From PFJX01 sp031426815 (GTDB lineage Bacteria > Pseudomonadota > Gammaproteobacteria > Burkholderiales > Thiobacillaceae): a stretch of 64,000 bases of DNA. Shown piece by piece: positions 8,318 through 17,897 of this stretch. Where the stretch lies: contig JASJPG010000059.1 in the NCBI GenBank assembly GCA_031426815.1, positions 1-64,000 of the forward strand. The letters run 5' to 3'. Position 1 is the stretch's first letter. Every line of letters begins with the position of its first letter. The translations under genes were made by a program, and so were the position numbers. Under the pieces are notes generated by a model. It was not told the origin of the DNA and did not search any database. It was given only the letters and a program-made list of their open reading frames with translations.

Positions 8318-8560
8318 ATGAGGCAACGGGAACTGGCAAGGTTGATAAAGTCACTGGAACACCTGACGTGCGCGCATCGGCAAAAGGTTGCGGCGGAACT
8401 GGCGGTTGGCGCGAGGAAAGCGGCATCGGTGGCCATCGTCGAAGGTCGCTTAGAGGGCAAGCCGCGCTGCCCACATTGCCCCAATGAGCACGTGGTCAGA
8501 AACGGAACGGCGCACGATTTGCAGCGTTACAAATGCCGGGACTGCCGGCCCGGAAACCCC
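8318..8560 (+). pseudogene. IS1595-like transposase, N-terminal remnant
   Basis: The frame reads RQRELARLIKSLEHLTCAH, then a zinc-ribbon CPHCPNEHVVRNGTAHDLQ...YKCRDC. This is the usual N-terminus of IS1595-family transposases (CPHC...CRDC). Right after the second Cys pair the resemblance stops and the frame runs into unrelated sequence. The DDE catalytic part is absent, so this is a fragment, probably cut by a deletion that joined it to the neighbouring efflux gene region. Confidence 0.65.
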
Positions 8561-8675
8561 AATTTCAGTGGTTTTTCTATTCGCTGTTTCCGTGAAAGGC
8601 ACCTTTCGCACGCCCCCCGTGTTTACGCGGATTTCTGGTCCGCAAGCTTGAGCCGTAGCTTGGGGAGTGACAGGT

Positions 8676-10223
8676 TCAACTCGGTGCTGCATCAGACTTC
8701 GGATGGTTTCCTTTATGACCGGGCGGCGCTTGCTCGTCGGCGGGTACGTCCCGCGACCAGCCGCCCCCCATGGCCTGGTAAAGCGCGGTGGTATCAGCCA
8801 GCCGCAATGCCTGCGCCGCGATGAGGTTGATTCGGGTTTTTTGCGCTTGCTGCTGCGCAATGAGCAGGTCGAGATAACTTGCCGCGCCCAGTGCATAGAG
8901 TTGTTGCGTCAGCCGCAACGATTCCTGCGCGGCACTGTTGGCGGCGGCATGAGACACCAAGGTCTGCGCGTCGTGATCAAGCGCGCGCAGCACGTCGGCG
9001 ACTTCCCGCAGTGCTTGCAGGACGGTTTGCCGGTAGTGGGCGGCGGCGGCGTCGAATCCCGCTTCGGCCGCCCCCACCTCGGCGCGCAAGCCGGGATTGA
9101 ACAGGGGTTGCGCCAACCCTCCCGCCAGGCCCCAAACCAGCGAGCCACCATCGAACAGGCTGGCGGCGGTGAGGGCTTGCGCGCCGAGATTGGCGCTCAA
9201 CGCGATACGCGGATACAGCCTGGACACGGCCACTCCGCGTTGCGCGCTGGCGGCGGCGAGCAGGGCCTCGGCGGCCTGGATGTCCGGGCGTTGTCGGGTC
9301 AGCTCGGAGGGCAGGCTGACCGGCAACTCGCCGGGCAGGCTGAAGTCGGCCAGGGTGAATTCCGGCATGGCCGCGGTAGCGGGCGGCTGGCCGGCGAGGA
9401 TGGCCAGCAGGTGCCGGTTCTGTTCCAGCTTGAGGCGCAGCGGCGGCAGTCCGGCGCGCGTCTGTTCCACCTGGGTTTGCAGCGCCAGGACATCCCGCTC
9501 GGAGGCCGCGCCCAGCGTCAGGCGCTTGCGGGTCAGCCCCAGTTGTTCTTCCTGGGCCGCCAGGATGGCCGCGCTGGACTCGATCTGCCCGGCCAGTTGC
9601 GCCTGAATGACGGCCGTGGTGACCAGGTTGCCGATCAGGGCCAGGCGCGCCGCTTCGAGCTGGTGGCGTTGATGCTCGGTTTGCGCCGCCAGGGCCTCCA
9701 GCGCGCGCCGGTTGCCGCCGGCGAGGTCGAGGTCGTAACTCACCGCCACGCTGGCGTTGACCAGGTTGTAGGTGCGCTCGCCGCCGGGCAGGCCGGCGGC
9801 GGCATTGTTGACGCCCTGGCGCTGCGCGCCGAGGTTGGCGTTCGCCTGCGGATACTGTGTGGCGCCGGCCTTCGCTTCGTAGTTGTGCCGGGCCTGGCGC
9901 AAGGTGGCCTGGGCGGCCTCCAGGGTGGGGCTGGCGCGCAGGGCCGCTTCGATGAGGGCATCCAGCTTGGCCGAGCCGAACTGCCGCCACCATTGGGCGG
10001 CGACGGGCGCGCCCTCGACAAAACGCTGCTCACCGCCTAGCGCGGTCGGCGCGGCGACGGTCTGTGCAGGTAAGGCCGAGACGGTGTAACCGGCAACATC
10101 GGGCGCGGCGGGCGACTTGAAATCAGGGCCGCTGGCGCAGCCGGCCAGCATGCCGGCACACAAGCCGATCCAGATCGAGCGGGGCGATGGGCGGATATAG
10201 GGTAACGAGCGATCTGTTTGCAA
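8676..10223 (-). CDS. NodT-family outer-membrane efflux lipoprotein (TolC-like)
   Basis: 515 residues. A lipobox (MLAGCAS) follows the leader, giving an acylated outer-membrane factor. Two OEP repeats are visible: one starting WWRQFGSAKLDALIEAALRASPTLEAAQATL, the other RRPDIQAAE-like (TRQRPDIQAAEALLAAASAQRGVAVSRLYPRI). The length and TYNL/YDLDLAGGNRR segments are usual for NodT/CusC-type proteins. It is the last gene of the minus-strand exporter operon and would form the outer-membrane channel for the periplasmic adaptor at 14.6-15.8 kb and the ABC pump between. The C-terminal tail is charged and hydrophilic. Confidence 0.92.
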   Translation of the reverse strand: MQTDRSLPYIRPSPRSIWIGLCAGMLAGCASGPDFKSPAAPDVAGYTVSALPAQTVAAPTALGGEQRFVEGAPVAAQWWRQFGSAKLDALIEAALRASPTLEAAQATLRQARHNYEAKAGATQYPQANANLGAQRQGVNNAAAGLPGGERTYNLVNASVAVSYDLDLAGGNRRALEALAAQTEHQRHQLEAARLALIGNLVTTAVIQAQLAGQIESSAAILAAQEEQLGLTRKRLTLGAASERDVLALQTQVEQTRAGLPPLRLKLEQNRHLLAILAGQPPATAAMPEFTLADFSLPGELPVSLPSELTRQRPDIQAAEALLAAASAQRGVAVSRLYPRIALSANLGAQALTAASLFDGGSLVWGLAGGLAQPLFNPGLRAEVGAAEAGFDAAAAHYRQTVLQALREVADVLRALDHDAQTLVSHAAANSAAQESLRLTQQLYALGAASYLDLLIAQQQAQKTRINLIAAQALRLADTTALYQAMGGGWSRDVPADEQAPPGHKGNHPKSDAAPS

Positions 10224-10225
10224 TT

Positions 10226-11080
10226 TCAGTTCCTTTCTTTCACATCCACCCCAGGCTTCAACCGGTCATACACGAGACGAAACGGGACCGGTCGAGCTTC
10301 GGGAGGATGGGCTACCGCGGAAATCACGAGTTGGTCTGTGTCGGCATCGATCTGGTAATGCTGAACCAGCTTTGAGCCATGGCTCATGGTTGACTCGACC
10401 ACCAGCACGGCGCCTTCCCAGCCCGCAACGGCCACCCGCTGCCGCAAGCCGCCGTTGGCGGAGACGCTGGCGCCGCGAAAGTCGGTGAAGAGGCGCTGAC
10501 GCTGCTCGTTCTCGTCGGCGATCAGCAGCATCGGATCCGCATGGGTGATATCGAGCTTTCCCGCAGCGGCGATCAGTGCGGTCGTCTCGTGGGATGGCAT
10601 CTCGCCGCGCCCCGCCTTTCCTTCTGTCGATCCACGTCCATGGCGTCCGCCGCCCATTCCGCCGCCTCGGCCTTGTCCGCTGGAACCGCCTCCCATCCCG
10701 CGTCCGCCGCCATTGGCAGGTTGCATCGTTTGCATGGCTGCCTTCAGCTTTTCCAACGGGTCATCACTGGCCTGGGCATTGAGCGCCCAAAGCCCGGAGA
10801 AATCCGGTCTGGATTGAGCCGCCGCGGCAAGGGCCAGCGGGGGCGCATCCGTCGCGAATGCCAGTGTCGGGCCAGTGCCGGCGGCCAATGCCAGACCGAT
10901 CCAGAGCACGCTGGTGTAGCGTTTCCGGCCAGCATCCGTCTCTGGCGGCAACCGTTCATCGTCGCCCTGGGCGGCGGGCCCCGGCAAACTTTCCAGATCG
11001 GCTAACAGGTAGTCGCGTGTGGCTTGCCACCACTTCCGCAAATGCTCGGGCTTGAATCCATTGGTGTTGTCAGCTTGCAT
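10226..11080 (-). CDS. Membrane-anchored Gly-rich protein of unknown function
   Basis: 284 residues. A charged N-terminal region of about 50 residues, HLRKWWQATRDYLLADLESL, precedes one membrane segment (VLWIGLALAAGTGPTLAF). A Gly-rich linker (GGGRGMGGGSSGQGRGGG) follows, then a globular C-terminal domain with KLDITHADPMLLIADENEQ and DQLVISAVAHPP. I do not recognise a named family. It is placed two bases after the outer-membrane factor start and belongs to the exporter operon. A role as an envelope accessory factor is inference only. Confidence 0.6.
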   Translation of the reverse strand: MQADNTNGFKPEHLRKWWQATRDYLLADLESLPGPAAQGDDERLPPETDAGRKRYTSVLWIGLALAAGTGPTLAFATDAPPLALAAAAQSRPDFSGLWALNAQASDDPLEKLKAAMQTMQPANGGGRGMGGGSSGQGRGGGMGGGRHGRGSTEGKAGRGEMPSHETTALIAAAGKLDITHADPMLLIADENEQRQRLFTDFRGASVSANGGLRQRVAVAGWEGAVLVVESTMSHGSKLVQHYQIDADTDQLVISAVAHPPEARPVPFRLVYDRLKPGVDVKERN

Positions 11081-11107
11081 ACCGTGTCTCCCGTAGCTGT
11101 TGCGAGG

Positions 11108-11560
11108 TCAGCGCGCCCCGTAGAAGTGCTCGACAAACGGTTTGCGGAATTCCCGATGGCAGCCATAACAACCGGACTGAATGGACTGGAAAGCGGCGAT
11201 GGCCGCCATGCCATCCTTGTTTTTTGCGGCTTGGGCCAGTTCATGCGCGGCCTCGTGGGTCTTCCGGTCATGGCTTTTGTACTTGCCCATGTCCGTGCCG
11301 ACGAATCCCAGGATGCGGGTCTTTTCCATCAAAGGCGGCTGGGGATGCTCGGCGATCAGGGGCGCGGTCTTTTCGACCAGCGCCCAATCCTCGCGCGCAA
11401 TCGCCAGGGTGACGGTCTGCATGTGCCGACCCAGGTCCTGCATGATGCCGCGCAGGGCGAGGGGCTGGGCGGGTTCGGCTTCGGCCAGCGCCGGAGCACC
11501 AGGTACCAGCAGGGTGATCCCCATGCTCAAGGCGTATGCGGTGAAAAGGGAGCGTTTCAT
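11108..11560 (-). CDS. Cytochrome c' (class II c-type cytochrome)
   Basis: 150 residues. A signal peptide (YALSMGITLLVPGAPALA) is followed by a helical domain with a single heme motif near the C-terminus (CYGCH in QSGCYGCHREFRKP), the arrangement of cytochrome c' / cytochrome c556. These periplasmic proteins bind NO or act as soluble electron carriers. The start is the ATG at 11560; upstream in-frame codons would extend it into sequence without a signal peptide. Its presence in an exporter operon is unusual and suggests the exporter answers redox or nitrosative stress (inference). Confidence 0.85.
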   Translation of the reverse strand: MKRSLFTAYALSMGITLLVPGAPALAEAEPAQPLALRGIMQDLGRHMQTVTLAIAREDWALVEKTAPLIAEHPQPPLMEKTRILGFVGTDMGKYKSHDRKTHEAAHELAQAAKNKDGMAAIAAFQSIQSGCYGCHREFRKPFVEHFYGAR

Positions 11561-11607
11561 GGTCTTGTTCCTCGGAGTGGGATGGGGTTGGGTCAATACA
11601 GGGTTTC

Positions 11608-12611
11608 TCACAGGCCCAACTGGATGGCGATGCCCCAGTAGCGCACGTCCTGTGGATAAAACTGGCCATACGGCGACTGGCCGTCGTAGTACTCCAGCAG
11701 GGCGTTCCAGCGGCGGCCGCTGCCCTCGGCGAGCGGCGCGAACTCCAGCCCCGCCTTGGCGCTGATCTGGGCCGCCCAGTCGTTCTGCTGCCAACGCTTC
11801 ATGTCCAGCCCCGCCACCCAGCGCGCGCCGCCCAGGTCACCCAGGCGGAAGGCGACCTCGCGCCCGCGCCAGTCGAGGCCCGCGTGCAGCAGGGTTTGGC
11901 CGAGATCGGCCGGGTCGCGGTCGAACAGGGTTTCGCCGCCGCCATAGAGACGCAGATTGCCGAAGTCGTAGGCGACGATCGCCTCGATGGCCTCGAAACT
12001 GAGGTTTACGCGCTGCGGCTGTGTGCTGAGCAGGAATTCGTCGCCCAGGTGCGAACTCTGGTGATACAGGCGCAGGCGTCCCGACCAGTCGCCGCGGCGC
12101 CAGGTCAGCGGCAGGCCGATGACATAGTCGGCATTGATCAGATCGGAGGACGCCGCTTCCAGGTCGAACTGGGCGAACACCGCGCCCGCGATGCCAAGCT
12201 GCCAACCCTCGCCGTTGCCTGTCTCGCGGCGCACAAGGCCGAAGTGTTCGCCGAAACCGACCGCGCCGAGGGTGGTGTCGCGCAGCGCGGAATCGACCTG
12301 GAGCGCGCTGACGAAGAAGCGGGGTTCCTTGGGGTCGGCGCGCAGCGGCGCGAACAGTTGCGTGGTCGGCAGCGGCGTGGTGCGCGGCACGTCGTCAACC
12401 GCCATCCGCGCCGGTTCTGGCGTTGTCAAAGCCGGTTCGGGCTGCCGCGCCGGCTTTGGCGCCTGGGCGCGCAGTGCCTGAATCTCGGCGCGGAGTTGGC
12501 TCACCTCGGCGCGCAGCCTCGCCACCTCCTCGTTGGCAGGCGGATCGGGCTCGGCGGCCGACACCGGATGGGTGGCCAGAAACAGCGGGAGGAGGTAGTT
12601 GATACTGCTTT

Positions 12612-12615
<4 letters not shown>
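11608..12615 (-). CDS. DUF1207-family outer-membrane-like protein
   Basis: 335 residues. After a signal peptide (LLPLFLATHPVSAA) comes a short coiled coil (EVARLRAEVSQLRAEIQALRAQ), a Pro-rich linker, and then a beta-rich domain with LFAPLRADPKEPRFFVSAL and VGFGEHFGLVR, the DUF1207 signature. The C-terminus ends in ...YWGIAIQLGL, compatible with a beta-barrel. The start overlaps the ABC ATPase stop (ATGA). Its function is unknown; DUF1207 proteins are often coded beside exporters. Confidence 0.75.
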
Positions 12616-13364
<749 letters not shown>

Positions 13365-13370
13365 ACATCG

Positions 13371-14585
13371 TTATCCACCGATGGCCTCCGCCGGGTCGAC
13401 CCTGAGCGCGGCGCGGATCGCCAGCACGCTGGCCAGCACGCAGATCACCACCACGGCGGCGAAGCCGCGCGCCGCGTCGCCCGCTTCGAGCAGGACATAT
13501 TTAGGAAAGAACGGCGCCCAGAAGGTGGCCGCCACCTTGCCCACCACGAAGCCGATCAGTCCCAGGCCCACGGCCTGTTGCAGGATCATCGCGGCGATGG
13601 TGCGGTTCTTGGTGCCGATCAGCTTCAACACCGCGATCTCGCGAATCTTGCCCAGGGTCAGGGTGTAGATGATGAAGGCGACGATGGCCGCGCTGACGAT
13701 GGCCAGGATCACCAGGAACATCCCGATCTGCCGGGCCGAGGTGGCGATCAGCTTGGCGATCAGGATTTCTTCCATCTGCGCGCGGGTGAACACGGTCAGC
13801 CGCTGCCAGCGGCGGATGGGTTCGGCCACCGCCTCCGGGTCGAAGCCCGGCTTGATCCGCACCAGCACGGCATTGACGTAAGGGTTGACGCTCTGCGAGG
13901 CGAGCACCGCGTCCAGCACACCCGGCACGCCGGGCCGGTTGAGGGCCGGGTTTTCGGCGGTGCGGGCGCGCTGCCGGACGATGGCGTCGTTGTCCTTGAG
14001 AAACTGCGCCTCCTGAGCGTCCTTCAACGGCACGAACACCATGGGGTCGCCGCCGGAAGACACCATGCGCCGCGTGAGCCCGACCACCTGGTATTCGTTG
14101 CGCCGGATACGGATGCGCTCACCCAGTTTGAAGCCGGTGGCGAGGTCGGCCACCGCTTCGTAATGGCCGCGCGTGATCTGCCGGCCGGCGACCAGATAGC
14201 CGGGTTGACCAGGCTCACCCGGGCCGCCGGGCACGATGCCGACCACCATCGCGCGCACATCCTTCTGGCCCGGCCCGCCCGCCCGCCGCACCTGCATGTT
14301 CAGGTAGGTGATGTTGGCCGCGCGCGCCACCCCCTTCATGGCGAGGATGCCGCGCCAGGTGTCGTCGTAGAGGCTGGAGGATTCGGCATACGGACCGAGG
14401 GTGTCCTGCTGCACCACCCACAGGTCGGCGCCGCTGTTGTCGAGCAGCGCCTTGGCATCGTCGACCATGCCGCGATACACCCCGGCCATGGTCAGTGTGA
14501 CGCCGATCAGCAACCCGAGGCCGACCCCGGTGAAGACGAACTTGCCCCAGGAATGCAGGATGTCGCGTCCGGCGAGACTGATCAC
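13371..14585 (-). CDS. FtsX/MacB-type ABC permease (DevC-like)
   Basis: 404 residues. One N-terminal membrane segment (FTGVGLGLLIGVTLTMAGVYRG) is followed by a large periplasmic MacB_PCD domain (about residues 30-260) and three C-terminal membrane segments of the FtsX domain, including FLVILAIVSAAIVAFIIYTL and AAVVVICVLASVLAIRAAL. The four-helix layout with N-terminal periplasmic domain is that of MacB/DevC mechanotransmission permeases. The start overlaps the adaptor gene stop (ATGA). Confidence 0.9.
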   Translation of the reverse strand: MISLAGRDILHSWGKFVFTGVGLGLLIGVTLTMAGVYRGMVDDAKALLDNSGADLWVVQQDTLGPYAESSSLYDDTWRGILAMKGVARAANITYLNMQVRRAGGPGQKDVRAMVVGIVPGGPGEPGQPGYLVAGRQITRGHYEAVADLATGFKLGERIRIRRNEYQVVGLTRRMVSSGGDPMVFVPLKDAQEAQFLKDNDAIVRQRARTAENPALNRPGVPGVLDAVLASQSVNPYVNAVLVRIKPGFDPEAVAEPIRRWQRLTVFTRAQMEEILIAKLIATSARQIGMFLVILAIVSAAIVAFIIYTLTLGKIREIAVLKLIGTKNRTIAAMILQQAVGLGLIGFVVGKVAATFWAPFFPKYVLLEAGDAARGFAAVVVICVLASVLAIRAALRVDPAEAIGG

Positions 14586-15790
14586 CGCGCTGCTCCTGAC
14601 AACACTCCCGGCAGGCTGTCCACCACCTTGAAGCGGCTGTCGGCGGTCAGCGCCTTCTGGCTGTAGACCACCACGCGTTCACCCGCCTTGAGTCCGTCCA
14701 GAATCTGCACACGGCCATCGAGATCGGTAGTACCCAGCTTGACCGGCGCGAAGCGCAAGCGGTCGTCTTCAACCACGAGCACCCCGGTTTGGCCATTCAA
14801 TTGCCGCACGCTGGCGTTGCCGACCACCGGCCGCGCCGGCAATGCCGCCAGCGCCACGGTCACCTCGGCCAGCTCGCCGATCGGCGGTAGCGGCTCCGGC
14901 AGGGTGTCGAACACCACCTTGGCCAGGCTCTCCTCGGTCACCGAATCGGCCAGCGGCTCAACCCGAGCCACCCGCCCGGCGAGGATTTGCCCGGCAAGGC
15001 TGCGCGGCACGATGCGGGCGGACAGCCCCTCGCGCAGGCCGGTGGCGCTCAGTTGATCGAAGCGGACGTTGATCCACACGCTGGCGGGGTCGATGACCTC
15101 CACCACCGCCTGCCCGGCGACCAGCGTGGTGCCCGGGTCGGCGGCGCGCACGCTGACCAGGCCGGCGACCGGGGCGATCAGATGCAGATTGGCGCGCTGC
15201 CGAATCAGGCCATCGCGTTCGGCGCGGCTGCGCAACATTTCCTGCCTGGCGGCATCCAGATTGGCGCGTGCGGCCCGGATGCCCGCCTCGGCGATCTGGT
15301 GTTCCTGGCGTTTGGCCTCGACCGCTTCCTCGCTGACGGAACGCGCCTCCAGGAGTTTTTCATACCGCTGCGCCTGGGTTTCGGCAAAGCGTTTGCGCGC
15401 CGAGACATCCTGAATCTGGGCCTCGGCGGCCAGCACATTGGCCTGGGCGCGCAGCAACGCGGCCTCCAGGGCGCCGATGCGGTCGTCGAGATCGATCGGG
15501 TCCATCTCGCCCAGCACCTGGCCCGCCTTGACTCGGTCGCCCACCTGCACGGCGACTGATTTGATCCGCCCGGCGACGGTCGGGCCGATCTTGTAGGTGT
15601 AGCGCGCCGTCACCGTGCCGATGCCGAACAGGGCGGGGCTGATGGACTGGCTTTCCACCGTGACCACGGTCACCGGCACCGGTGCCAGCGGCCCCGCGCG
15701 CAGGCCGACATAGACGAACAGGGCGAGCAAGGGCAGCAGCACCCCGGCCAAGGCCAGCGTTCTGCCATGCGTTGACAGGAATTGTTTCAT
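14582..15790 (-). CDS. HlyD/RND-type periplasmic adaptor (membrane fusion protein)
   Basis: About 402 residues. It has an N-terminal membrane anchor (LALAGVLLPLLALFVYVGLRAG), the split biotinyl-lipoyl halves (YKIGPTVAGRIKSVAVQVGDRV, and later LHLIAPVAGLVSVRAADPGT), and a long hairpin of coiled coil between them (about residues 105-215). Beta-barrel and membrane-proximal domains follow. It would link the permease to the NodT channel. A Shine-Dalgarno (GAGGA) sits before the ATG at 15790; an ATG at 15802 would overlap tetR by 11 bases. Confidence 0.92.
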   Translation of the reverse strand: MKQFLSTHGRTLALAGVLLPLLALFVYVGLRAGPLAPVPVTVVTVESQSISPALFGIGTVTARYTYKIGPTVAGRIKSVAVQVGDRVKAGQVLGEMDPIDLDDRIGALEAALLRAQANVLAAEAQIQDVSARKRFAETQAQRYEKLLEARSVSEEAVEAKRQEHQIAEAGIRAARANLDAARQEMLRSRAERDGLIRQRANLHLIAPVAGLVSVRAADPGTTLVAGQAVVEVIDPASVWINVRFDQLSATGLREGLSARIVPRSLAGQILAGRVARVEPLADSVTEESLAKVVFDTLPEPLPPIGELAEVTVALAALPARPVVGNASVRQLNGQTGVLVVEDDRLRFAPVKLGTTDLDGRVQILDGLKAGERVVVYSQKALTADSRFKVVDSLPGVLSGAAR

Positions 15791-15791
15791 T

Positions 15792-16406
15792 TCAGTCCTC
15801 ATTGCGTTTCTCGATGCCGCGTTGGTAGATGGCGAAGACGCCGGGGGCGTCGGTGCGGATGCGTTCGATGTCGCCGGACAACATGGACTGCATGACCAGG
15901 CCCTGGATGGTGCCGATGAACAATGTCGCCGCGGCCTGGGTGTCCGCTTCCGCCGCGATCTCGCCGCCCGCCTTGCCCGCTTCGATGCGGGCGCGAATCC
16001 GTTCCGCGTAACGCTGGATCAGGGTCTGGGCCATCCGCTTGGCCGGGCTGGCTTCGGCGCGTTGCAACTCGCCGAACATCATGCGCGGTACGCCCGGATG
16101 TTCGATGACGAAGTCGATATGGCTCATGAACATGGCCCGCATGGCTTCCAGCGGGGATTCGATGCCCCGCGCGGCGCGGTCGATCCGGCTCAGCAGCCGC
16201 TCCGCCATCCATTCCATGACCGCTTGCCAGATCGCGTCTTTCGACGGGAAGTGGCGAAACAGCGCCCCCTGGGTGACGTTCATGTGCTTGGCGATCGCCG
16301 CCAGGGTGATCTCGCTGGGGTTGACCGACCCCGCCAGTTCGACCACGGCCTCGACCGTCACGGCGCGCCGCTCGTCGGCGGGAAGATGTTTGGAGGGGGA
16401 ATCCAT
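15792..16406 (-). CDS. TetR-family regulator of the exporter operon
   Basis: 204 residues. The N-terminal HTH reads EITLAAIAKHMNVTQGALFRHFPSKDAIWQAV, the usual TetR form, and is followed by an all-helical ligand-binding domain ending TLFIGTIQGLVMQSML. It is the first gene of the efflux operon, directly before the adaptor gene. A perfect inverted repeat 15 bases upstream of its start is a good operator, so it probably represses itself and the exporter until a ligand binds. The ligand is unknown. Confidence 0.92.
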   Translation of the reverse strand: MDSPSKHLPADERRAVTVEAVVELAGSVNPSEITLAAIAKHMNVTQGALFRHFPSKDAIWQAVMEWMAERLLSRIDRAARGIESPLEAMRAMFMSHIDFVIEHPGVPRMMFGELQRAEASPAKRMAQTLIQRYAERIRARIEAGKAGGEIAAEADTQAAATLFIGTIQGLVMQSMLSGDIERIRTDAPGVFAIYQRGIEKRNED

Positions 16407-16420
16407 GGGGAAGCCAATAA

Positions 16421-16442
16421 AGATAGTAAACGGTTACTATCT
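16421..16442. promoter_or_regulatory. Operator-like palindrome upstream of tetR
   Basis: AGATAGTAA and TTACTATCT form a perfect 9-bp inverted repeat with a 4-base spacer (ACGG), 15 bases before the tetR start. Such a symmetric, AT-rich site next to the start is typical of TetR autoregulation. Confidence 0.8.
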
Positions 16443-16462
16443 TATGCCCATCGCCAACCCTG

Positions 16463-16858
16463 TCAAGCCGCACCTGACCGGCGACGGGCGAACCAGGCGA
16501 TACCCGCCCACAACGCAGTGCGCAGTGTCATGGCTGCGGCAGTGCGCGACTCGAACGGCGTGCCGACCAGGATGAACAGGCCGAAGACGAGAAACACCAA
16601 CGTCGTGGCGGTCGCGATTGCCAGTGCCAGACGCGGCGCCCAGGGTTGCTTGGTCGCCAGGCCGACCGCCGCCGTGACGTAGGCGAATCCGGCGAGGAAA
16701 TTGAACCAGACGACGAAGGGCAGGTAGTTGCCTGCTGCCTGGCGCGCTGTCTCGTCGCCGAACAACACCCGGCCGCCGCTGACGATGGTGGCCAGGCCGA
16801 AGACCAAAGCGATGGCGGCGACGGCGTACAGGAAAAAGTGCCCGCGAATTTTGTTCAT
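16463..16858 (-). CDS. Small integral membrane protein of unknown function
   Basis: 131 residues with four predicted membrane segments: FFLYAVAAIALVFGLATIV, FVVWFNFLAGFAYVTAAVGL, LALAIATATTLVFLVFGLFIL and MTLRTALWAGIAWFA. The ATG at 16858 has AAGGA upstream. It lies about 30 bases after the MipA-like gene on the same strand and is probably co-transcribed with it. No family name can be given from the sequence alone. Confidence 0.7.
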   Translation of the reverse strand: MNKIRGHFFLYAVAAIALVFGLATIVSGGRVLFGDETARQAAGNYLPFVVWFNFLAGFAYVTAAVGLATKQPWAPRLALAIATATTLVFLVFGLFILVGTPFESRTAAAMTLRTALWAGIAWFARRRSGAA

Positions 16859-16887
16859 GCAAGATCCTTTGTGTGTGGCGATGCCGG

Positions 16888-17694
16888 TCAGAAACGGTAT
16901 TTGATGCCGATGGTTGTCGCGACTTGATCCCTGCTGCCCAGGGCCGCCACGATGGGACTGTCGGCCGCGTCGCCGATCAGCCGTGTGTAGCGCAGCGAGG
17001 CAAAGCCGCCCCACTCTCGGCTGATCGCGTAATCGGCCGAGAGGCTGGCGCCGACTTGCTTGAAGCCTGATCCGGCGGCGTATTGGGCGATGCCGGAATT
17101 CGCCGACTGTGTCGCGTCGATGCCGTAGAAGGTGTTCATGTAAGCCGTCGAGGCCCAGGCCGTGTCGAGGTTGGCGCGCAGGCGCAAGTTCTGTGCGACC
17201 GGCATGCCATACCCGACGGAAAGATTCACCGTCGCGCCGCCATCGCCGTTGCTGACATCCTTGCGGACATCGGCCCGCGCCTGCCAACCGTCCTTGCGGA
17301 AGCGGATAAAACCGCCAGCATCGAGGCCGTGGTCGATCTCGCCCAAACCGCTCAGCGCGTAGTCCTCGTCGCGGCCGCGGCGCAGGGCCAGCAGCGGTCC
17401 GACGCTGATGCTCAGGCCTTGCGCTGTCGTGTGCTTCCATAGATTGGCGCCCGCCTTCATGCCGGTGAGAAAGAACGTGTCGCCGTAGAAGAGGTTGATG
17501 TTGGGCGTGATCCGCGTTTCCATCTCATTCGAGCCCTCGTAGGCGGGCCGCACGCCCACGCCGAGGCCGACACTGCCATGCAGACCCGCGGGCTGGGCCG
17601 GCGACATGACCTCTTCCGCCATCGTCGGCGCGGCGACGAGCATCGACAAGGCCACGCGGACGATGTCGGTGCCGGTCATTCTGGATAATTTCAT
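16888..17694 (-). CDS. MipA/OmpV-family outer-membrane protein
   Basis: 268 residues. A leader (VALSMLVAAPTMA) is followed by a beta-barrel with MipA/OmpV landmarks: LGVGVRPAYEGSNEMETRITPNINLFYGDTFFL near the N-terminus and the final strand QVATTIGIKYRF ending in Phe. MipA proteins are outer-membrane scaffold proteins, often induced by two-component systems. Upstream of the start are two GTATC repeats at 10-bp spacing, also found before the EF-hand gene and the two-component genes, so all three may share one regulator. Confidence 0.85.
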   Translation of the reverse strand: MKLSRMTGTDIVRVALSMLVAAPTMAEEVMSPAQPAGLHGSVGLGVGVRPAYEGSNEMETRITPNINLFYGDTFFLTGMKAGANLWKHTTAQGLSISVGPLLALRRGRDEDYALSGLGEIDHGLDAGGFIRFRKDGWQARADVRKDVSNGDGGATVNLSVGYGMPVAQNLRLRANLDTAWASTAYMNTFYGIDATQSANSGIAQYAAGSGFKQVGASLSADYAISREWGGFASLRYTRLIGDAADSPIVAALGSRDQVATTIGIKYRF

Positions 17695-17763
17695 GAAGCG
17701 TTTCCTCGTTCACTGGGGTGTGCGCATCATCGCGACTGGCTGTAACCACACCACCTCGCTGGC

Positions 17764-17789
17764 GTATCGGCCTGTATCCGTTTGTTTCA
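17764..17789 (-). promoter_or_regulatory. GATAC direct-repeat site upstream of mipA-like gene
   Basis: On the minus strand the site reads TGAAACAAA then GGATACA and CGATACG at exactly 10-bp spacing (GTATC at 17764 and 17774 on the plus strand). The same arrangement is at 18662-18698 and, as GATAC/GCTAC on the plus strand, at 20872-20906. It lies about 70 bases upstream of the start at 17694. Direct repeats spaced one helical turn are the usual binding sites of OmpR-type regulators. Confidence 0.6.
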
Positions 17790-17824
17790 CGGCCGACACG
17801 CCGTTTCGACCGGGAGGCGGCGCG

Positions 17825-17861
17825 AAAAAGAAAACCGCCGCCCGACGGAATCGGGCGGCGG
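17825..17861 (-). terminator. Intrinsic terminator after the EF-hand gene
   Basis: CCGCCGCCCGA and TCGGGCGGCGG (11 pairs) form a strong hairpin. Read on the minus strand it is followed by TTTTCTTTTT, and it lies 37 bases after the stop of the EF-hand gene. Confidence 0.85.
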
Positions 17862-17897
17862 CAAGGGAAGTGCGCTCGAAGGCGGTCGAGCCGTCGA

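Noticed and set aside
8667..10040. Open frame of 457 codons opposite the NodT-type channel gene
   Set aside because: Gln/Gly/Arg-rich shadow of a gene whose lipobox and OEP repeats are clear.
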